From assembly GCA_027485645.1 (NCBI GenBank), contig JAIXQR010000007.1, positions 124,001 through 188,000 on the forward strand: a DNA stretch of 64,000 nucleotides, in the 5' to 3' direction. Source of the stretch: a bacterium (GTDB taxonomy: Bacteria > Armatimonadota > Fimbriimonadia > Fimbriimonadales > Fimbriimonadaceae). The position numbers and the translations under genes are program-made. Positions 26,254 to 35,222 of the stretch are shown here, in pieces (within the stretch, counting starts at the first letter, position 1; each line of letters begins with the position of its first letter). The notes under the pieces were generated by a model. It was not told where the DNA came from and searched no databases. It saw only the letters and a program-made list of their open reading frames with translations.

Positions 26254-27591
26254 ATGCCATACATTCCACACACCGAAGCCGACGTGCGCGAAATGCTCGC
26301 CACGATCGGAGCTGATTCTATCGACGAGCTTTTCCGGGAGATTCCGGATGAGTTGCGGGTTAAGGTCGGAGCGCTTGCGCTACCTAATGCGCTGGACGAA
26401 AGCCGCCTCGCCTCGCACCTTAAAGAGCTCAGCGCGAAGAACGTCAATCTTGAAGATAACCTTTGCTTCCTTGGCGCAGGGATCTACGATCGTTACGTGC
26501 CAAGCACGGTCAGCGCGATCATCAGCCGCGGCGAATTTTTGACTTCGTACACGCCGTACCAGCCTGAAGCATCGCAAGGCTATCTCCAGACGATTTACGA
26601 GTTCCAATCCATGATTGCCGAGCTTTACGGCATGGATCTGGCCAACGCCTCGATGTACGACGGCGCGACCGCGCTTGCCGAAGCGGCAATCATGGCTGTG
26701 GGGATCAAGGGACACGACAAGGTTGCGGTCAGCCAAGCGGTTCATCCGCACTATCGCCAGGTTCTGGATACCTACTGCTGGTCCATGGGAATTGAAGTTG
26801 TCACGCTGCCGATCCAGGACGGTCAGACGACGGATTACTCGCAAGCGGCCGGCGCCTCTTGCATTCTTGTCCAAAGTCCGAACTTCTTCGGCGTGATAGA
26901 GGACCTTAAACTCGCGAAGGCAGCGTCGGAAACTCACGGAGCGATGTTCATCGTTTCCGCCGATCCGGTCGGATGCGCGTTGATGAGCCCTCCAGGGGCG
27001 TACGGCGCGGACGTCGTGGTTGGCGAAGGCCAGCCGATGGGAGTTGCCATGGGGCTTGGCGGTCCGCTAGTCGGATTGTTCTGCACTAAGAAAGAGTTCG
27101 TTCGTAGTATCCCAGGGCGAATTGTTGGGCGAACCAAAGAAGCTCACGGCGATCTTCCGGGTTACGTCATGACGCTCCGAACTCGAGAACAGGACATTCG
27201 ACGAGAGAAGGCGACTTCGAACATCTGCACCAACGAAGCTCTAATGGCCTTGGCCTGTACCGTCCATATGAGCGCACTTGGCAAGAACGGCATGAAGGCG
27301 GTTGCGGAGTCAAGCGTCCGCAATGCGCACTACTTGATGAGTGAACTTGCTTCGATCGGAGTCCATCGCCGTCACCCGAACGCGAAAATCTTCTGTGAGT
27401 TCGTGATTGATCTGCCAAAGAACGCTACCGAAGTTCGAGATCAGTTGCTTGGAGACGGCATTCTCGCGGGCTTGCCTTTGGGCTCTTACTACTCAGAGAT
27501 GGAGAACTCGCTCCTCGTTGCGGTAACCGAAAAGCGGACACGGCCCGACCTAGATCGGTTTGTTGCCTCGCTGAAGAACGCCCTGGCGTAA
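26254..27591 (+). CDS. gcvPA: Glycine dehydrogenase (decarboxylating) subunit 1
   Basis: This is the N-terminal half of the two-subunit P protein, which decarboxylates glycine on PLP and loads the H protein. The 445-residue product has MPYIPHTEADVREML, the FLGAGIYDRYVPS and YTPYQPEASQGYLQTIYEFQSMI blocks, and DIRREKATSNICTNEAL near the end. The PLP lysine sits in the partner subunit (gcvPB), encoded 1.2 kb downstream beyond an opposed gene. A bidirectional terminator follows. Confidence 0.96.
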   Translation: MPYIPHTEADVREMLATIGADSIDELFREIPDELRVKVGALALPNALDESRLASHLKELSAKNVNLEDNLCFLGAGIYDRYVPSTVSAIISRGEFLTSYTPYQPEASQGYLQTIYEFQSMIAELYGMDLANASMYDGATALAEAAIMAVGIKGHDKVAVSQAVHPHYRQVLDTYCWSMGIEVVTLPIQDGQTTDYSQAAGASCILVQSPNFFGVIEDLKLAKAASETHGAMFIVSADPVGCALMSPPGAYGADVVVGEGQPMGVAMGLGGPLVGLFCTKKEFVRSIPGRIVGRTKEAHGDLPGYVMTLRTREQDIRREKATSNICTNEALMALACTVHMSALGKNGMKAVAESSVRNAHYLMSELASIGVHRRHPNAKIFCEFVIDLPKNATEVRDQLLGDGILAGLPLGSYYSEMENSLLVAVTEKRTRPDLDRFVASLKNALA

Positions 27592-27602
27592 TCGTAACTC
27601 AC

Positions 27603-27639
27603 AAAAAAGCCCTCCCCGAAATTTCGGGGAGGGCTTTTT
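27603..27639. terminator. Bidirectional terminator between gcvPA and the metalloprotease gene
   Basis: A 26-base perfect palindrome (27609-27634) is flanked by six A on the left and five T on the right, so it can stop transcription from either side of these convergent genes. Confidence 0.93.
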
Positions 27640-27649
27640 GCTGTCTGGG

Positions 27650-28573
27650 TTACAGGCGGTACGTGGTGTACAGGCTCTGCATTCGGCTGGACTGACCAGC
27701 GGTGAACAGGAACATGCACGAATCGTCGGTGTAGTCCATGAAGTTGGTGATCGGGTCCGTTCCGGGGTAGCTTCGACCCGTACAAGAGTCTCGATTCGCC
27801 GGGCAACCGTAGGCAGGCGATCGCTCTGCCGCCGTGTCTGCGACGTAGTCGTTGGTCTTGGTGCATCCGCCCTGGAAGGTGTGGTACAGGCCGAGCCAGT
27901 GTCCAACTTCGTGGGTGCCAGTGTCGCCAAGGTTGTATGGAGCAGCGGTTCCGCCAGGTACCGAGGAGAAGAGAAGGACGACGCCATCGCTCTTTGGTGC
28001 GCTTGCGTACGAGGATGGGAAGGTTGCCCATCCGAGGAGGCCCTGGCCGATGTTCGCCGAGTAAACGTTGAGAGCGTTCTTTCCACCCAGTCGCAGCGCG
28101 TTCTTCGCCTGCGTTTCAGCGGTGGTGCCTGGGGTCATGGTGTACCAAGTTGCGTTGGTGGTTCGGTCAACCGAGATCAGCTGGAATCGGAAGCCGGTGT
28201 CCACGCCACCGGTGGCACCGGAGTAAGCGTTGTTCAAGACCTGAATCTGTGCATCGATCTGGGATTGTGGGATGTCGCCGTTTGCGATGCCCGTTCCCTT
28301 GTTGATAACGTGCCAGTAGACCGGGATCGTAACGGTGGTCCATGCCTTCGCATTGACTGGTCGGAGTCCGAGCTCGATTCGAGTCTGCTCGGCCGCCGAT
28401 GGCTCAACGAAGCCGCAGTGCTTAACGGCCATCAATGGAGCATCTTCTTGTTCGGTAACGAGGCCAGCTCGAACGCTGGTGGCGGCATCAGACGCGGATC
28501 CACCGCAACCGGCAGAACCAAGCACGAGCGCAAGAGCGCAAAGGGGAAGGGCAAATTTTAGGTTTAATCGCAT
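27650..28573 (-). CDS. M43 (pappalysin-type) zinc metalloprotease lipoprotein
   Basis: The 307-residue product has a lipoprotein signal with lipobox GSAGC (Cys23). The metzincin motif [11 protein letters not shown] (His221, Glu222, His225, His231) is followed by a Cys-rich region and the Met-turn [11 protein letters not shown], the arrangement of cytophagalysin/pappalysin-like M43 peptidases. It is probably a membrane-anchored extracellular protease. It lies opposite to, and between, gcvPA and gcvPB. A GGAG ribosome binding site precedes the ATG. Confidence 0.88.
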   Translation of the reverse strand: MRLNLKFALPLCALALVLGSAGCGGSASDAATSVRAGLVTEQEDAPLMAVKHCGFVEPSAAEQTRIELGLRPVNAKAWTTVTIPVYWHVINKGTGIANGDIPQSQIDAQIQVLNNAYSGATGGVDTGFRFQLISVDRTTNATWYTMTPGTTAETQAKNALRLGGKNALNVYSANIGQGLLGWATFPSSYASAPKSDGVVLLFSSVPGGTAAPYNLGDTGTHEVGHWLGLYHTFQGGCTKTNDYVADTAAERSPAYGCPANRDSCTGRSYPGTDPITNFMDYTDDSCMFLFTAGQSSRMQSLYTTYRL

Positions 28574-28741
28574 GACTACACTCCGCTCCCAAATCAGGGT
28601 CGGTGCGCAATTCTATAGGCACTTTGTCCTTTCTGCAATACGGTCTGGGGGTATGTAACGCGAAATTTTTCAAAAAATCTTGACTTTTGTTGAGAGAATT
28701 TCGCCGTTTTCCGATAGTGATGATGTTTTCGGGTGCGTAGG

Positions 28742-28747
28742 TACAAT
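28742..28747 (+). promoter_or_regulatory. -10 hexamer of a leaderless promoter, gcvPB
   Basis: TACAAT ends six bases before the GTG at 28754, showing that gcvPB has its own promoter separate from gcvH-gcvPA. Confidence 0.6.
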
Positions 28748-28753
28748 TTTGGG

Positions 28754-30256
28754 GTGAGACCGACGCGTTCTAAGCGAGTCCCCGAGCCACAACTCATTTT
28801 TGAAAAGTCCAGATCTGGACGCTTGGGTTGCAACGTTCCAAAGTGCGATACGCCAGCAGTGGATCTGTCCGATGCGCTGGGTGATTTAAGGCAAGAACTC
28901 CACCTGCCAGAAGTTAGCGAACTGGACTTGGTTCGACACTTTACGAACCTGAGCCAGATCAACTACGGTATCGACACCGGCTTCTATCCGCTGGGGTCGT
29001 GCACGATGAAATACAACCCGAAGATCAACGAGGTCACGGCCCGGTACGCCGGCTTCGCCGCGTTGCATCCGATGCAACCGGTCGAGACGATTCCAGGGGC
29101 GCTAGAGCTCCTGAACGGCGTCCAAGAGATTCTTTGCGAGGTCACTGGTTTCGACGCCATTACTCTGCAGCCGCTTGCCGGAGCGCACGGTGAGATGACC
29201 TGTCTGATGCTCATCAAGGCTTACCACGAGCGTTTGGGGCAATCGCAGCGCAACATCGTACTGGTTCCCGACAGCGCTCATGGCACCAATCCAGCTTCAG
29301 CCGCTCGTTGCGGTTACGACGTGAAACCAGTTCCGACCGACGCAGACGGCAACACCGATCTGGCTGCACTGACGAAGTCGCTTGAAGAGCATGGAGATCG
29401 CGTTGCGGCGTTGATGCTCACCAACCCATCGACCTTAGGACTGTTTGAACCCAACATCTCGCTGATCTGCAAGATGATCCACGATGCCGGTGGCCAGGTC
29501 TTCTGCGACGGGGCCAACATGAACGCCATGGTGGGCACCACTCGTCCGGGCGACCACGGCTTCGACTGCATGCACTTGAACCTGCACAAGACGTTCAGCA
29601 CGCCTCACGGCGGCGGCGGCCCTGGCTGCGGCGCAATCGGGCTCCAGGCTCATCTGGCCCCGTACCAGCCGGTACCGGTGATCCAGCGAGACGCCGAAAG
29701 CGGGCAAGTGGTGGCCGAATACGAGCGACCGCTCAGCATCGGCCGCGTGAGCGCGTACTACGGGCAGTTCCTGATGGAAGTGCGGGCATACACCTACCTC
29801 ATGGCTTACGGCCGAGAGAACATGGCCGACATTTCGCGATACGCCGTTCTCAATGCGAACTACGTTCGGGCTCGCTTGAAGGACGTCTTGCCTCCGGCAC
29901 ACGATCGACCATGCATGCACGAGTGCATCCTCACGGCCGAGAAGTACAAGAAGAATCACGGAGTGCGGGCGCTTGATATCAGTAAGCGGCTGATCGATTA
30001 TGGATTCCACCCGCCGACGAACTACTTCCCATTGATCGTTCCGGAGTGCCTCATGATTGAGCCAACCGAAACGGAATCGAAGGAAACGCTCGATGCGTTC
30101 TGTGATGCGATGATCGAGATTTGTCACGAGGCCATGACGACGCCGGATGTACTCCACGCCGCGCCATCGACGGCCGTTGTGGGCCGGTTGGACGAAACGG
30201 CCGCGGTCAAGAACCTCGACGTTCGTTGGCAGGCGCCCCAGCCGGTTTTGGCTTAA
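28754..30256 (+). CDS. gcvPB: Glycine dehydrogenase (decarboxylating) subunit 2
   Basis: This is the C-terminal half of the P protein and carries the PLP-binding Lys in NLHKTFSTPHGGGGPGCG. Other landmarks are LIFEKS-SGR at the start, GFYPLGSCTMKYNPK, PLAGAHGEMTCLMLIKAYH, DSAHGTNPASA and the C-terminal NYFPLIVPECLMIEPTETESKE. GTG 28754 gives 500 residues and fits the TACAAT hexamer; a GTG at 28733 would precede the hexamer and is unlikely. A lipoate ligase gene follows after two bases. Confidence 0.96.
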   Translation: MRPTRSKRVPEPQLIFEKSRSGRLGCNVPKCDTPAVDLSDALGDLRQELHLPEVSELDLVRHFTNLSQINYGIDTGFYPLGSCTMKYNPKINEVTARYAGFAALHPMQPVETIPGALELLNGVQEILCEVTGFDAITLQPLAGAHGEMTCLMLIKAYHERLGQSQRNIVLVPDSAHGTNPASAARCGYDVKPVPTDADGNTDLAALTKSLEEHGDRVAALMLTNPSTLGLFEPNISLICKMIHDAGGQVFCDGANMNAMVGTTRPGDHGFDCMHLNLHKTFSTPHGGGGPGCGAIGLQAHLAPYQPVPVIQRDAESGQVVAEYERPLSIGRVSAYYGQFLMEVRAYTYLMAYGRENMADISRYAVLNANYVRARLKDVLPPAHDRPCMHECILTAEKYKKNHGVRALDISKRLIDYGFHPPTNYFPLIVPECLMIEPTETESKETLDAFCDAMIEICHEAMTTPDVLHAAPSTAVVGRLDETAAVKNLDVRWQAPQPVLA

Positions 30257-30258
30257 GG

Positions 30259-30915
30259 TTGAGCACGTCCCGTTTTGAAGTCCAAGGTCCGCAGAGCGGG
30301 CCAAGGAATATGGAACGGGACGTTCATCTTTTGTCTGAGGCAGAAGCAGGCGTACCAGGGGCGAGAGCGTATTTTTGGGATGACGCGTGGGTCTCCCTCG
30401 GCCGATTCCAGCGACCCGAGCGCGTCTTTTCGGGCACCGTCCCGGAGCTTTGGGTCCAGCGCCCGACGGGCGGGCGGGCCGTCCAACATGGGCAAGATGT
30501 CTGCCTGTCAGTTGCAGTACCGCTCACCACGCAGGACACCATTCGAAGCTTACGGCCGATCTACGAGCGCCTGACCTCGCCTATTCTCGCTGCATTTCAA
30601 TCGATGGGTATCGATGCGGTCATAGCAAATGACGACACCGGGGCGGATGGCGGAATCTCAGCAGATTGTTTTGCGCTTCGCACCGGATACGACGTGACGG
30701 ATCGGGCTACCGGAAAGAAGCTAGGCGGCTGTGCCCTGAGGGTGACCAGCCAGGCAGCGTTGCTGCAGAGCAGTTTTCCGTTTGGCCCGATGGAGTCTGA
30801 AATTCAGGGATACGTGGGAGTTTTCACGCCGTTTGATCCCGCCAAGGTGATCGAAGCGTTTGGAATTGCGGTCGAACGGGTACTTTCGACGGAGCTTGTG
30901 GGCAAAACGATCTAG
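30259..30915 (+). CDS. Lipoate-protein ligase / octanoyltransferase family (LplA/LipM-like)
   Basis: The enzyme attaches or transfers lipoyl/octanoyl groups to lipoyl domains such as GcvH. From TTG 30259 (two bases after gcvPB) the product has 218 residues. Landmarks are GPRNMERDVHLL (equivalent to the family NMA-DEALL), WVSLGRFQ, QRPTGGRAVQH, ADCFALRTGYDV and GKKLGGCALR with the conserved Lys. The Asp-Cys-Phe resembles the LipM active-site region, so ligase and octanoyltransferase roles are both possible. Coupling to gcvPB supports a role in lipoylating GcvH. An ATG at 30310 would cut off part of the first motif. Confidence 0.82.
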   Translation: MSTSRFEVQGPQSGPRNMERDVHLLSEAEAGVPGARAYFWDDAWVSLGRFQRPERVFSGTVPELWVQRPTGGRAVQHGQDVCLSVAVPLTTQDTIRSLRPIYERLTSPILAAFQSMGIDAVIANDDTGADGGISADCFALRTGYDVTDRATGKKLGGCALRVTSQAALLQSSFPFGPMESEIQGYVGVFTPFDPAKVIEAFGIAVERVLSTELVGKTI

Positions 30916-30945
30916 GGATTGTCGTCTACAAGTTGGTATTTCGTT

Positions 30946-31374
30946 ATGTCAATTGTTAAGGAATTCAAGGACTTCGCGCTACGCGGAAACGTAATCGATC
31001 TCGCGGTTGGCGTGATCATCGGAGCTGCATTTGGAAAGATCGTCACCGGTTTGGTGGATGAAATCATCATGCCGCCGATCGGACTTGCGATCGGAAAGGT
31101 GGATTTCACGAACCTGTACTTGCCCCTCGATGCGAAGGTGCCGGGTGGGCTGGCGCTGGTTGAAGCAAAGAAGCTTGGCCCGGTCATCGCTTACGGCTCG
31201 TTTTTGAACAGCCTCATTCAGTTCCTCATCGTGGCGGCGGTGGTCTTCTTCTTGGTGAAAACGGTCAATCGACTGCAACCGAAGGAAGAGCCAGCTCCGG
31301 CCCCAGCGCCAGAGCCAACGGCAGAAGAGAAGCTTCTGGTTGAGATTCGCGACTTGCTGAAAGCGGGTCGATAA
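30946..31374 (+). CDS. mscL: Large-conductance mechanosensitive channel
   Basis: MscL opens under membrane tension to release solutes during hypo-osmotic shock. The 142-residue product from ATG 30946 has the N-terminal amphipathic helix and first membrane helix ([29 protein letters not shown]), a periplasmic loop, a second helix ([21 protein letters not shown]) and a Pro/Glu/Ala-rich cytoplasmic tail ending in a helix. An in-frame ATG at 30919 would add nine residues and is not expected for the family. Confidence 0.96.
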   Translation: MSIVKEFKDFALRGNVIDLAVGVIIGAAFGKIVTGLVDEIIMPPIGLAIGKVDFTNLYLPLDAKVPGGLALVEAKKLGPVIAYGSFLNSLIQFLIVAAVVFFLVKTVNRLQPKEEPAPAPAPEPTAEEKLLVEIRDLLKAGR

Positions 31375-31387
31375 GAAGGCTGGAAAC

Positions 31388-31424
31388 AAAAAAAGGGAGC
31401 GGACCAATCGGTCCGCTCCCTTTT
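31388..31424. terminator. Bidirectional terminator between mscL and the sigma factor gene
   Basis: An 11-bp stem (31395-31405 with 31410-31420) has seven A on its left and four T on its right, serving both convergent genes. Confidence 0.92.
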
Positions 31425-31435
31425 CGTACGTTTGA

Positions 31436-32479
31436 TCAGCCGTTCGCCGGGGAAGGCGTGATCGTGAATCCTTGCGCGTTGAGCTCTTGGCCAATGTGGC
31501 GGAGCTTCTTCATCGCTCGGAGTTCGATCTGTCGAACGCGCTCTCGGGTGACGTTGAGCTCGGTGCCCACCTCTTCCAAGGTGCGCTGTCGTCCGTCATC
31601 AAGGCCAAACCGAAGTCGAACTACATCTCGCTCTCGCGAAGTGAGTCGACCGAGGATGCCGTCAATTTCTTCACGCCGGATGAGCGTGAAGGTGACGTCT
31701 CCAGGCGACGGCATGTTCTGCGACTGAACGAAGTCGCCGATGCTTGAGTTATCCTTTTCACCAACCGGAGTTTCGAGGGAGATCGGCTCCACCGCAACTC
31801 GCATCATTTCGCGAACACGGTCGATCGAAAGTCCAACTTCTTTCGAAATTTCTTCTTCGGTCGGTTCTCGCTGGAGTTCCTGCTGTAATCGCGAGGCTGT
31901 CTTGACAACCTTGTTGATCAGTTCCGCAACGTAGACCGGGATTCGGATCGTTCGGCCTTGGTTGATAATGGCTCGAGCGATGGCTCGGCGAATCCACCAA
32001 GTGGCGTACGTGCTGAATCGGAAACCTTTTCGCCAGTCGAATTTCTCAACCGCACGGATGAGACCGAGGTTGCCCTCTTGAATCAAGTCGGCGAGCGGAA
32101 TCCCACGTGCGTTGTACTTTTTCGCGATAGAGACGACGAGTCGCAGGTTGGATTCAATCAGAATCCGCTTTGCATTCATGTCTCCGGCTTGAACCTTTCG
32201 GGCGAGATCGACTTCCTGCTCTGGAGTCAAAAGCTGTGCGCGGCGAGTTTGCCGCATCCACATCTCAAGTTCTTCAGAGTCGTCGGAAGTAGGCTTGGCC
32301 TCTTCCTCTTCTTCGTCCGCCGCCTCAAGGTCTAACAGATCATCTTCGCCCGGCTCTACGGTCGGGTCATCTAGAACGGGGGTGCTGCCGGCTTCGGCGT
32401 ACATTTGGCGTCCTGGTGTGCGAACCGTAATCGCACGCCCTCGCCTTGGCGCCGTGGCAATCCCGTTTTCTACTGGCAT
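31436..32479 (-). CDS. rpoD: RNA polymerase primary sigma factor
   Basis: The 347-residue product has an acidic N-terminal stretch (about 35-70), region 1.2 ([29 protein letters not shown]), region 2 with [30 protein letters not shown] and [13 protein letters not shown] for -10 recognition, region 3, and region 4 with [15 protein letters not shown] and a helix-turn-helix for -35 recognition. The RpoD-type region 2.4 fits the TANNNT hexamers found upstream of many genes here. It lacks the large region 1.1/non-conserved insert of proteobacterial RpoD. Translation likely uses AGGAGG-like sequence 14-19 bases upstream. Confidence 0.93.
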   Translation of the reverse strand: MPVENGIATAPRRGRAITVRTPGRQMYAEAGSTPVLDDPTVEPGEDDLLDLEAADEEEEEAKPTSDDSEELEMWMRQTRRAQLLTPEQEVDLARKVQAGDMNAKRILIESNLRLVVSIAKKYNARGIPLADLIQEGNLGLIRAVEKFDWRKGFRFSTYATWWIRRAIARAIINQGRTIRIPVYVAELINKVVKTASRLQQELQREPTEEEISKEVGLSIDRVREMMRVAVEPISLETPVGEKDNSSIGDFVQSQNMPSPGDVTFTLIRREEIDGILGRLTSRERDVVRLRFGLDDGRQRTLEEVGTELNVTRERVRQIELRAMKKLRHIGQELNAQGFTITPSPANG

Positions 32480-32613
32480 GTTGTTTTCGTTATCCTCCGA
32501 AGCAGGCTCTTACTGCTTCACTTGTTGGTCACATTCTCGAATGTTCGTCATTGAACTTTTCGATTCCGTGTTCTAAAAATTCTTCACGTCCCAATGGACG
32601 ACTAAGAAGTCAT

Positions 32614-32642
32614 ACGTTAACACTCGGAAGTACACGTGTCAA
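32614..32642 (-). promoter_or_regulatory. Sigma-70 promoter upstream of the sigma factor gene
   Basis: On the minus strand TTGACA (32637-32642) and TAACGT (32614-32619) are separated by exactly 17 bases. The start of transcription would be near 32607, giving a leader of about 128 bases. This consensus -35 contrasts with the -10-only pattern of the leaderless genes. Apart from this promoter I see nothing else in the 313-base gap 32480-32792. Confidence 0.65.
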
Positions 32643-32792
32643 GGTGCTCATCTCGCAGAATAAATCGTTGGCGCCTCTGCCAAGCATTCTCACTCTGTTT
32701 TTCGATGAAGTTTTTTTCCCGTTCTTATCGGTGCGTTAACAAAGTATTACGACGTAAAAATCGTTCGGTTACGTTGCCGGCAGGACAAAAAC

Positions 32793-33899
32793 TCAAGACT
32801 TTTGGCGTAAACGATCCAAAGAGACCCGAAGAAATTGGCCAAGCGCACGTGCCGCTTCCTTAGAATTGTACCGGCCGAAGCTAATTCTTGCTGTCCCGCG
32901 AATCCACTCCGACGGAACACCCATGGCCGTCAGCACATGGCTAGGCTCGGTTGACCCTGAACTGCAGGCGGCGCCCGCGGAGATCGCGAACCCGGCGGAG
33001 TCGGCTTCGATGACGAGAGTTTCGCCTTCGACGCCGAGGAAACTGAGCGATAGGATGTGAGGGACGTTCCAAATCGGGCGTTCTTCGGTGCCGATCCAAT
33101 CCTCATCGACGCCGTTTATCTGCCAGTCAGAGACTGGTTCCAGTTCTGCGAGCAAGATCGATCGGAGTTCTTCGGCGTGCTGCCAATCGGATTCTCGGCG
33201 TTCTTCTGCTATTTGGGCTGCTAGGCCAAAGCCAACGATGGAAGGGACGTTGAGCGTTCCTGCGCGCAGACCGTTTTCCTGTTCGCCGCCAAGGAGCATG
33301 GGGCCTATGGAATTTCCCGTAATGAGCGCCGCCGCTCCCTTAGGGCCATAGCACTTGTGTGAACTCAAGGTCATGAAGTCAGCCGACAAGGCAGCTAGGT
33401 CCACCCGGCCTAATCCTTGACTAGCGTCGGTGTGTATCCAACCTTGGTTAAGCTCGACAAAGGCGTTCGGGCGCCAAACCGTCCCGGTTTCGTTGCTCAC
33501 GAGAATCTTGCTTACGAGCGGCACTCTGGTGGTGCTGGCGATCGGAGAAAGGTTAAGGCCGTCGTTCGGAATGACGGTGTAACCGTTTGCCAGCGCCGGC
33601 GCGCGCACCGCTTCGTGCTCAAATGGGCCGACTTCGCCGTTCGGAAACTGGCTGAGGACCCAGTTGTTGGCTTCGGTCGCGCTGGCGGTAAACGTGATGC
33701 AATCGGGTGGCCAGCCGGTCGCTTCGGCGAGTCTTTCGCGAGCGAGTTCTACGGCGGCACGGGTGCGTTGGCCCCAAGAATGGAGCGAGTTTGGGTTACC
33801 AAATGCTTCGCCCAGGTAGGGAAGCATCTCTGCCCGAACGGCTTCGTCTACTGGCGTAGTGGCCGCGTAGTCGAAGTACCGTTCGAGCTGAAAGGACAA
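32793..33899 (-). CDS. Cysteine desulfurase (NifS/IscS-like)
   Basis: The PLP enzyme takes sulfur from cysteine for iron-sulfur clusters or thio-cofactors. The 368-residue product has YFDYAATTPVD, GNPNSLHSWGQ, SATEANNWVL, the PLP Lys in SSHKCYGPKG, LRAGTLNVPSIVGFG and the sulfur-carrying Cys in SAGAACSSGSTEPSHVL. The extended Cys loop is that of group I (IscS/NifS). The start is TTG at 33899, three bases after the sucD stop, so the two genes are one transcript. Confidence 0.92.
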   Translation of the reverse strand: MSFQLERYFDYAATTPVDEAVRAEMLPYLGEAFGNPNSLHSWGQRTRAAVELARERLAEATGWPPDCITFTASATEANNWVLSQFPNGEVGPFEHEAVRAPALANGYTVIPNDGLNLSPIASTTRVPLVSKILVSNETGTVWRPNAFVELNQGWIHTDASQGLGRVDLAALSADFMTLSSHKCYGPKGAAALITGNSIGPMLLGGEQENGLRAGTLNVPSIVGFGLAAQIAEERRESDWQHAEELRSILLAELEPVSDWQINGVDEDWIGTEERPIWNVPHILSLSFLGVEGETLVIEADSAGFAISAGAACSSGSTEPSHVLTAMGVPSEWIRGTARISFGRYNSKEAARALGQFLRVSLDRLRQKS

Positions 33900-33902
33900 G
33901 GA

Positions 33903-34781
33903 TTAGCCTACTTTTGCGAGGGCTTCTTGGAGCAAGCGGGGAACGTCGCTGGTGCGATCTGCAACCGCGGCTCCGGCTTCGAGGAGTGCGTTCACCTTCG
34001 ATTCTGGCGTTCCGGTGTTTCCGCTGATAATGGCACCGGCGTGACCCATTCGCTTTCCTGGAGGAGCCGTTCGGCCCGAGATGAATCCGACGACCGGCTT
34101 GGTCATCGACTTCATGTACTCACAAGCGGCTTCTTCGTCTGATCCGCCGATTTCGCCAACCATCACGACCGCCTTGGTTGCGGGGTCCTTTTCGAACATC
34201 TCCATGACTTCGATGAATCGAGTGCCGGGGAGTGGGTCGCCACCGATACCAACGCAGGTGGTCTGGCCGAGATCCGCGCGGGTCATTTCCCACACGATTT
34301 CGTAGGTCAAGGTTCCGGATCGGGAGACCATGCCCACGGGGCCGGGCTTGAAGATGTTGCCGGGCATGATGCCCATCTTGCACTCGCCGGGAGTGATGAT
34401 TCCGGCGCAGTTTGGTCCGAGCAATCGGCTTGTGTTGTTATCGCGAACTCGGTTGACCATTCGGATCTCGTCGTGAATGGGCAGCCAGTCCGAGATGCAG
34501 GTGATGAACTCAACGCCGGCGTCTTCGCACTCGAGCACAGAGTCAGCGGCAAACGGGCCAGGAACAAAAATGATCGCGGCGTCGGCTCCGGTTGCTTCTC
34601 GAGCTTCCTTCACGCTGTCAAATACGGGCCGGTCGAGGTGGGTCGTGCCGCCTTTGCCGGGGGTAACTCCCGCTACCACTTGCGTTCCGTACTGAATCAT
34701 TTGTTCGGCGTGGAAACTGCCTTCCTTTCCGGTCATGCCGCAAACGATAACGCGGGTGTTTTTATCGACAAGGATCGCCAT
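33903..34781 (-). CDS. sucD: Succinyl-CoA synthetase alpha subunit
   Basis: The subunit binds CoA and carries the phosphohistidine, generating ATP/GTP from succinyl-CoA in the TCA cycle. The 292-residue product has VIVCGMTGKEGSFHA, GVTPGKGG, LLGPNCAGIITPGECKMGIMPG, GMVSRSGTLTYE, GIGGDPLPGTRF and GKRMGHAGAIISG with the phosphorylated His. sucC, normally just upstream, is not in the window. A TATCCT hexamer lies 11 bases before the ATG. Confidence 0.95.
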   Translation of the reverse strand: MAILVDKNTRVIVCGMTGKEGSFHAEQMIQYGTQVVAGVTPGKGGTTHLDRPVFDSVKEAREATGADAAIIFVPGPFAADSVLECEDAGVEFITCISDWLPIHDEIRMVNRVRDNNTSRLLGPNCAGIITPGECKMGIMPGNIFKPGPVGMVSRSGTLTYEIVWEMTRADLGQTTCVGIGGDPLPGTRFIEVMEMFEKDPATKAVVMVGEIGGSDEEAACEYMKSMTKPVVGFISGRTAPPGKRMGHAGAIISGNTGTPESKVNALLEAGAAVADRTSDVPRLLQEALAKVG

Positions 34782-34847
34782 AGTCGTGAAAGAGGATACC
34801 GCCGAGGCTGGGGTGAGAAAGTCTGATCCGGGCTTCTTTTGTTCGTG

Positions 34848-34853
34848 TATAGT
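34848..34853 (+). promoter_or_regulatory. -10-like hexamer upstream of the c-di-AMP riboswitch
   Basis: TATAGT lies about 15 bases before the start of the riboswitch core, so a transcript starting near 34860 would include the complete aptamer. No consensus -35 is seen. Confidence 0.4.
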
Positions 34854-34867
34854 TTTGTTGGCGATAA

Positions 34868-34990
34868 AGCCAAGCGCTTAATCTCTGGTTTCAGAGAGCG
34901 GGGGAACCGTACTTATAGGGGTGAATGGGGCAGAAATGCCACTAGGGGAGCTCTTGACCCGAACCCGACAGCTAACTCCGTAAGCGATGT
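34868..34990 (+). ncRNA. Cyclic di-AMP riboswitch (ydaO-yuaA type)
   Basis: The plus strand carries the ydaO aptamer landmarks in order: CGCTTAATCTCTG...CAGAG, AGCGGGGGAACC, GGGGTGAAT, a variable hairpin GGGGCAGAAATGCC, then CCCGAACCCGACAGCTAAC and CCGTAAGCG. The closing helix pairs CGCTTA (34875-34880) with TAAGCG (34981-34986). The class binds c-di-AMP and usually turns expression off in genes for potassium transport, osmolytes or cell-wall hydrolases. Here it points at hisB, 230 bases downstream. The identification rests on consensus recalled from knowledge, and the match is extensive. Confidence 0.9.
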
Positions 34991-35057
34991 GAGAGTCGAA
35001 TCTCGTGCACGAAGCAGGTTGAACGACCTGTGGATAGACAGGACGATGTTGTTCTTT

Positions 35058-35091
35058 CGACGAGTTTGTGACCCTTGCCTTTGTCGTTTTT
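35058..35091 (+). terminator. Weak candidate terminator downstream of the riboswitch
   Basis: CGACGAG (35058-35064) can pair with TTTGTCG (35080-35086) including two G-U pairs, and five T follow (35087-35091). It could be the riboswitch expression platform, but the long loop makes it weak. The gap 34782-35222 contains otherwise only the riboswitch and the hisB hexamer. Confidence 0.3.
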
Positions 35092-35210
35092 CGGGGGCGC
35101 GACCGATTGGTCTCGACGAAATGGCTTCGATGTTGAAGCTGGAGGCGAGCACTTTTCCAAGCGCACCCGTTTTTTGGTTCGGTTAATCCTCGCGACACAT
35201 GACGTTAGAG

Positions 35211-35216
35211 TAGATT
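35211..35216 (+). promoter_or_regulatory. -10 hexamer of a leaderless promoter, hisB
   Basis: TAGATT ends six bases before the hisB ATG at 35223. Confidence 0.6.
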
Positions 35217-35222
35217 TATCGG

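Noticed and set aside
30121-30258. A 46-codon N-terminal extension of the lipoate ligase
   Set aside because: It lies inside gcvPB in another frame. The TTG two bases after the gcvPB stop gives the expected family N-terminus.
34839-35186. A 115-codon open frame between sucD and hisB
   Set aside because: Its first half runs through the c-di-AMP aptamer, so it is not coding there. At most the last 46 codons could be real.
35090-35190. A tmRNA-like 5' end (GGGGGCG followed by GGTCTCGACG)
   Set aside because: No matching 3' acceptor strand, T-arm or CCA is found on either side, and no tag reading frame is present.
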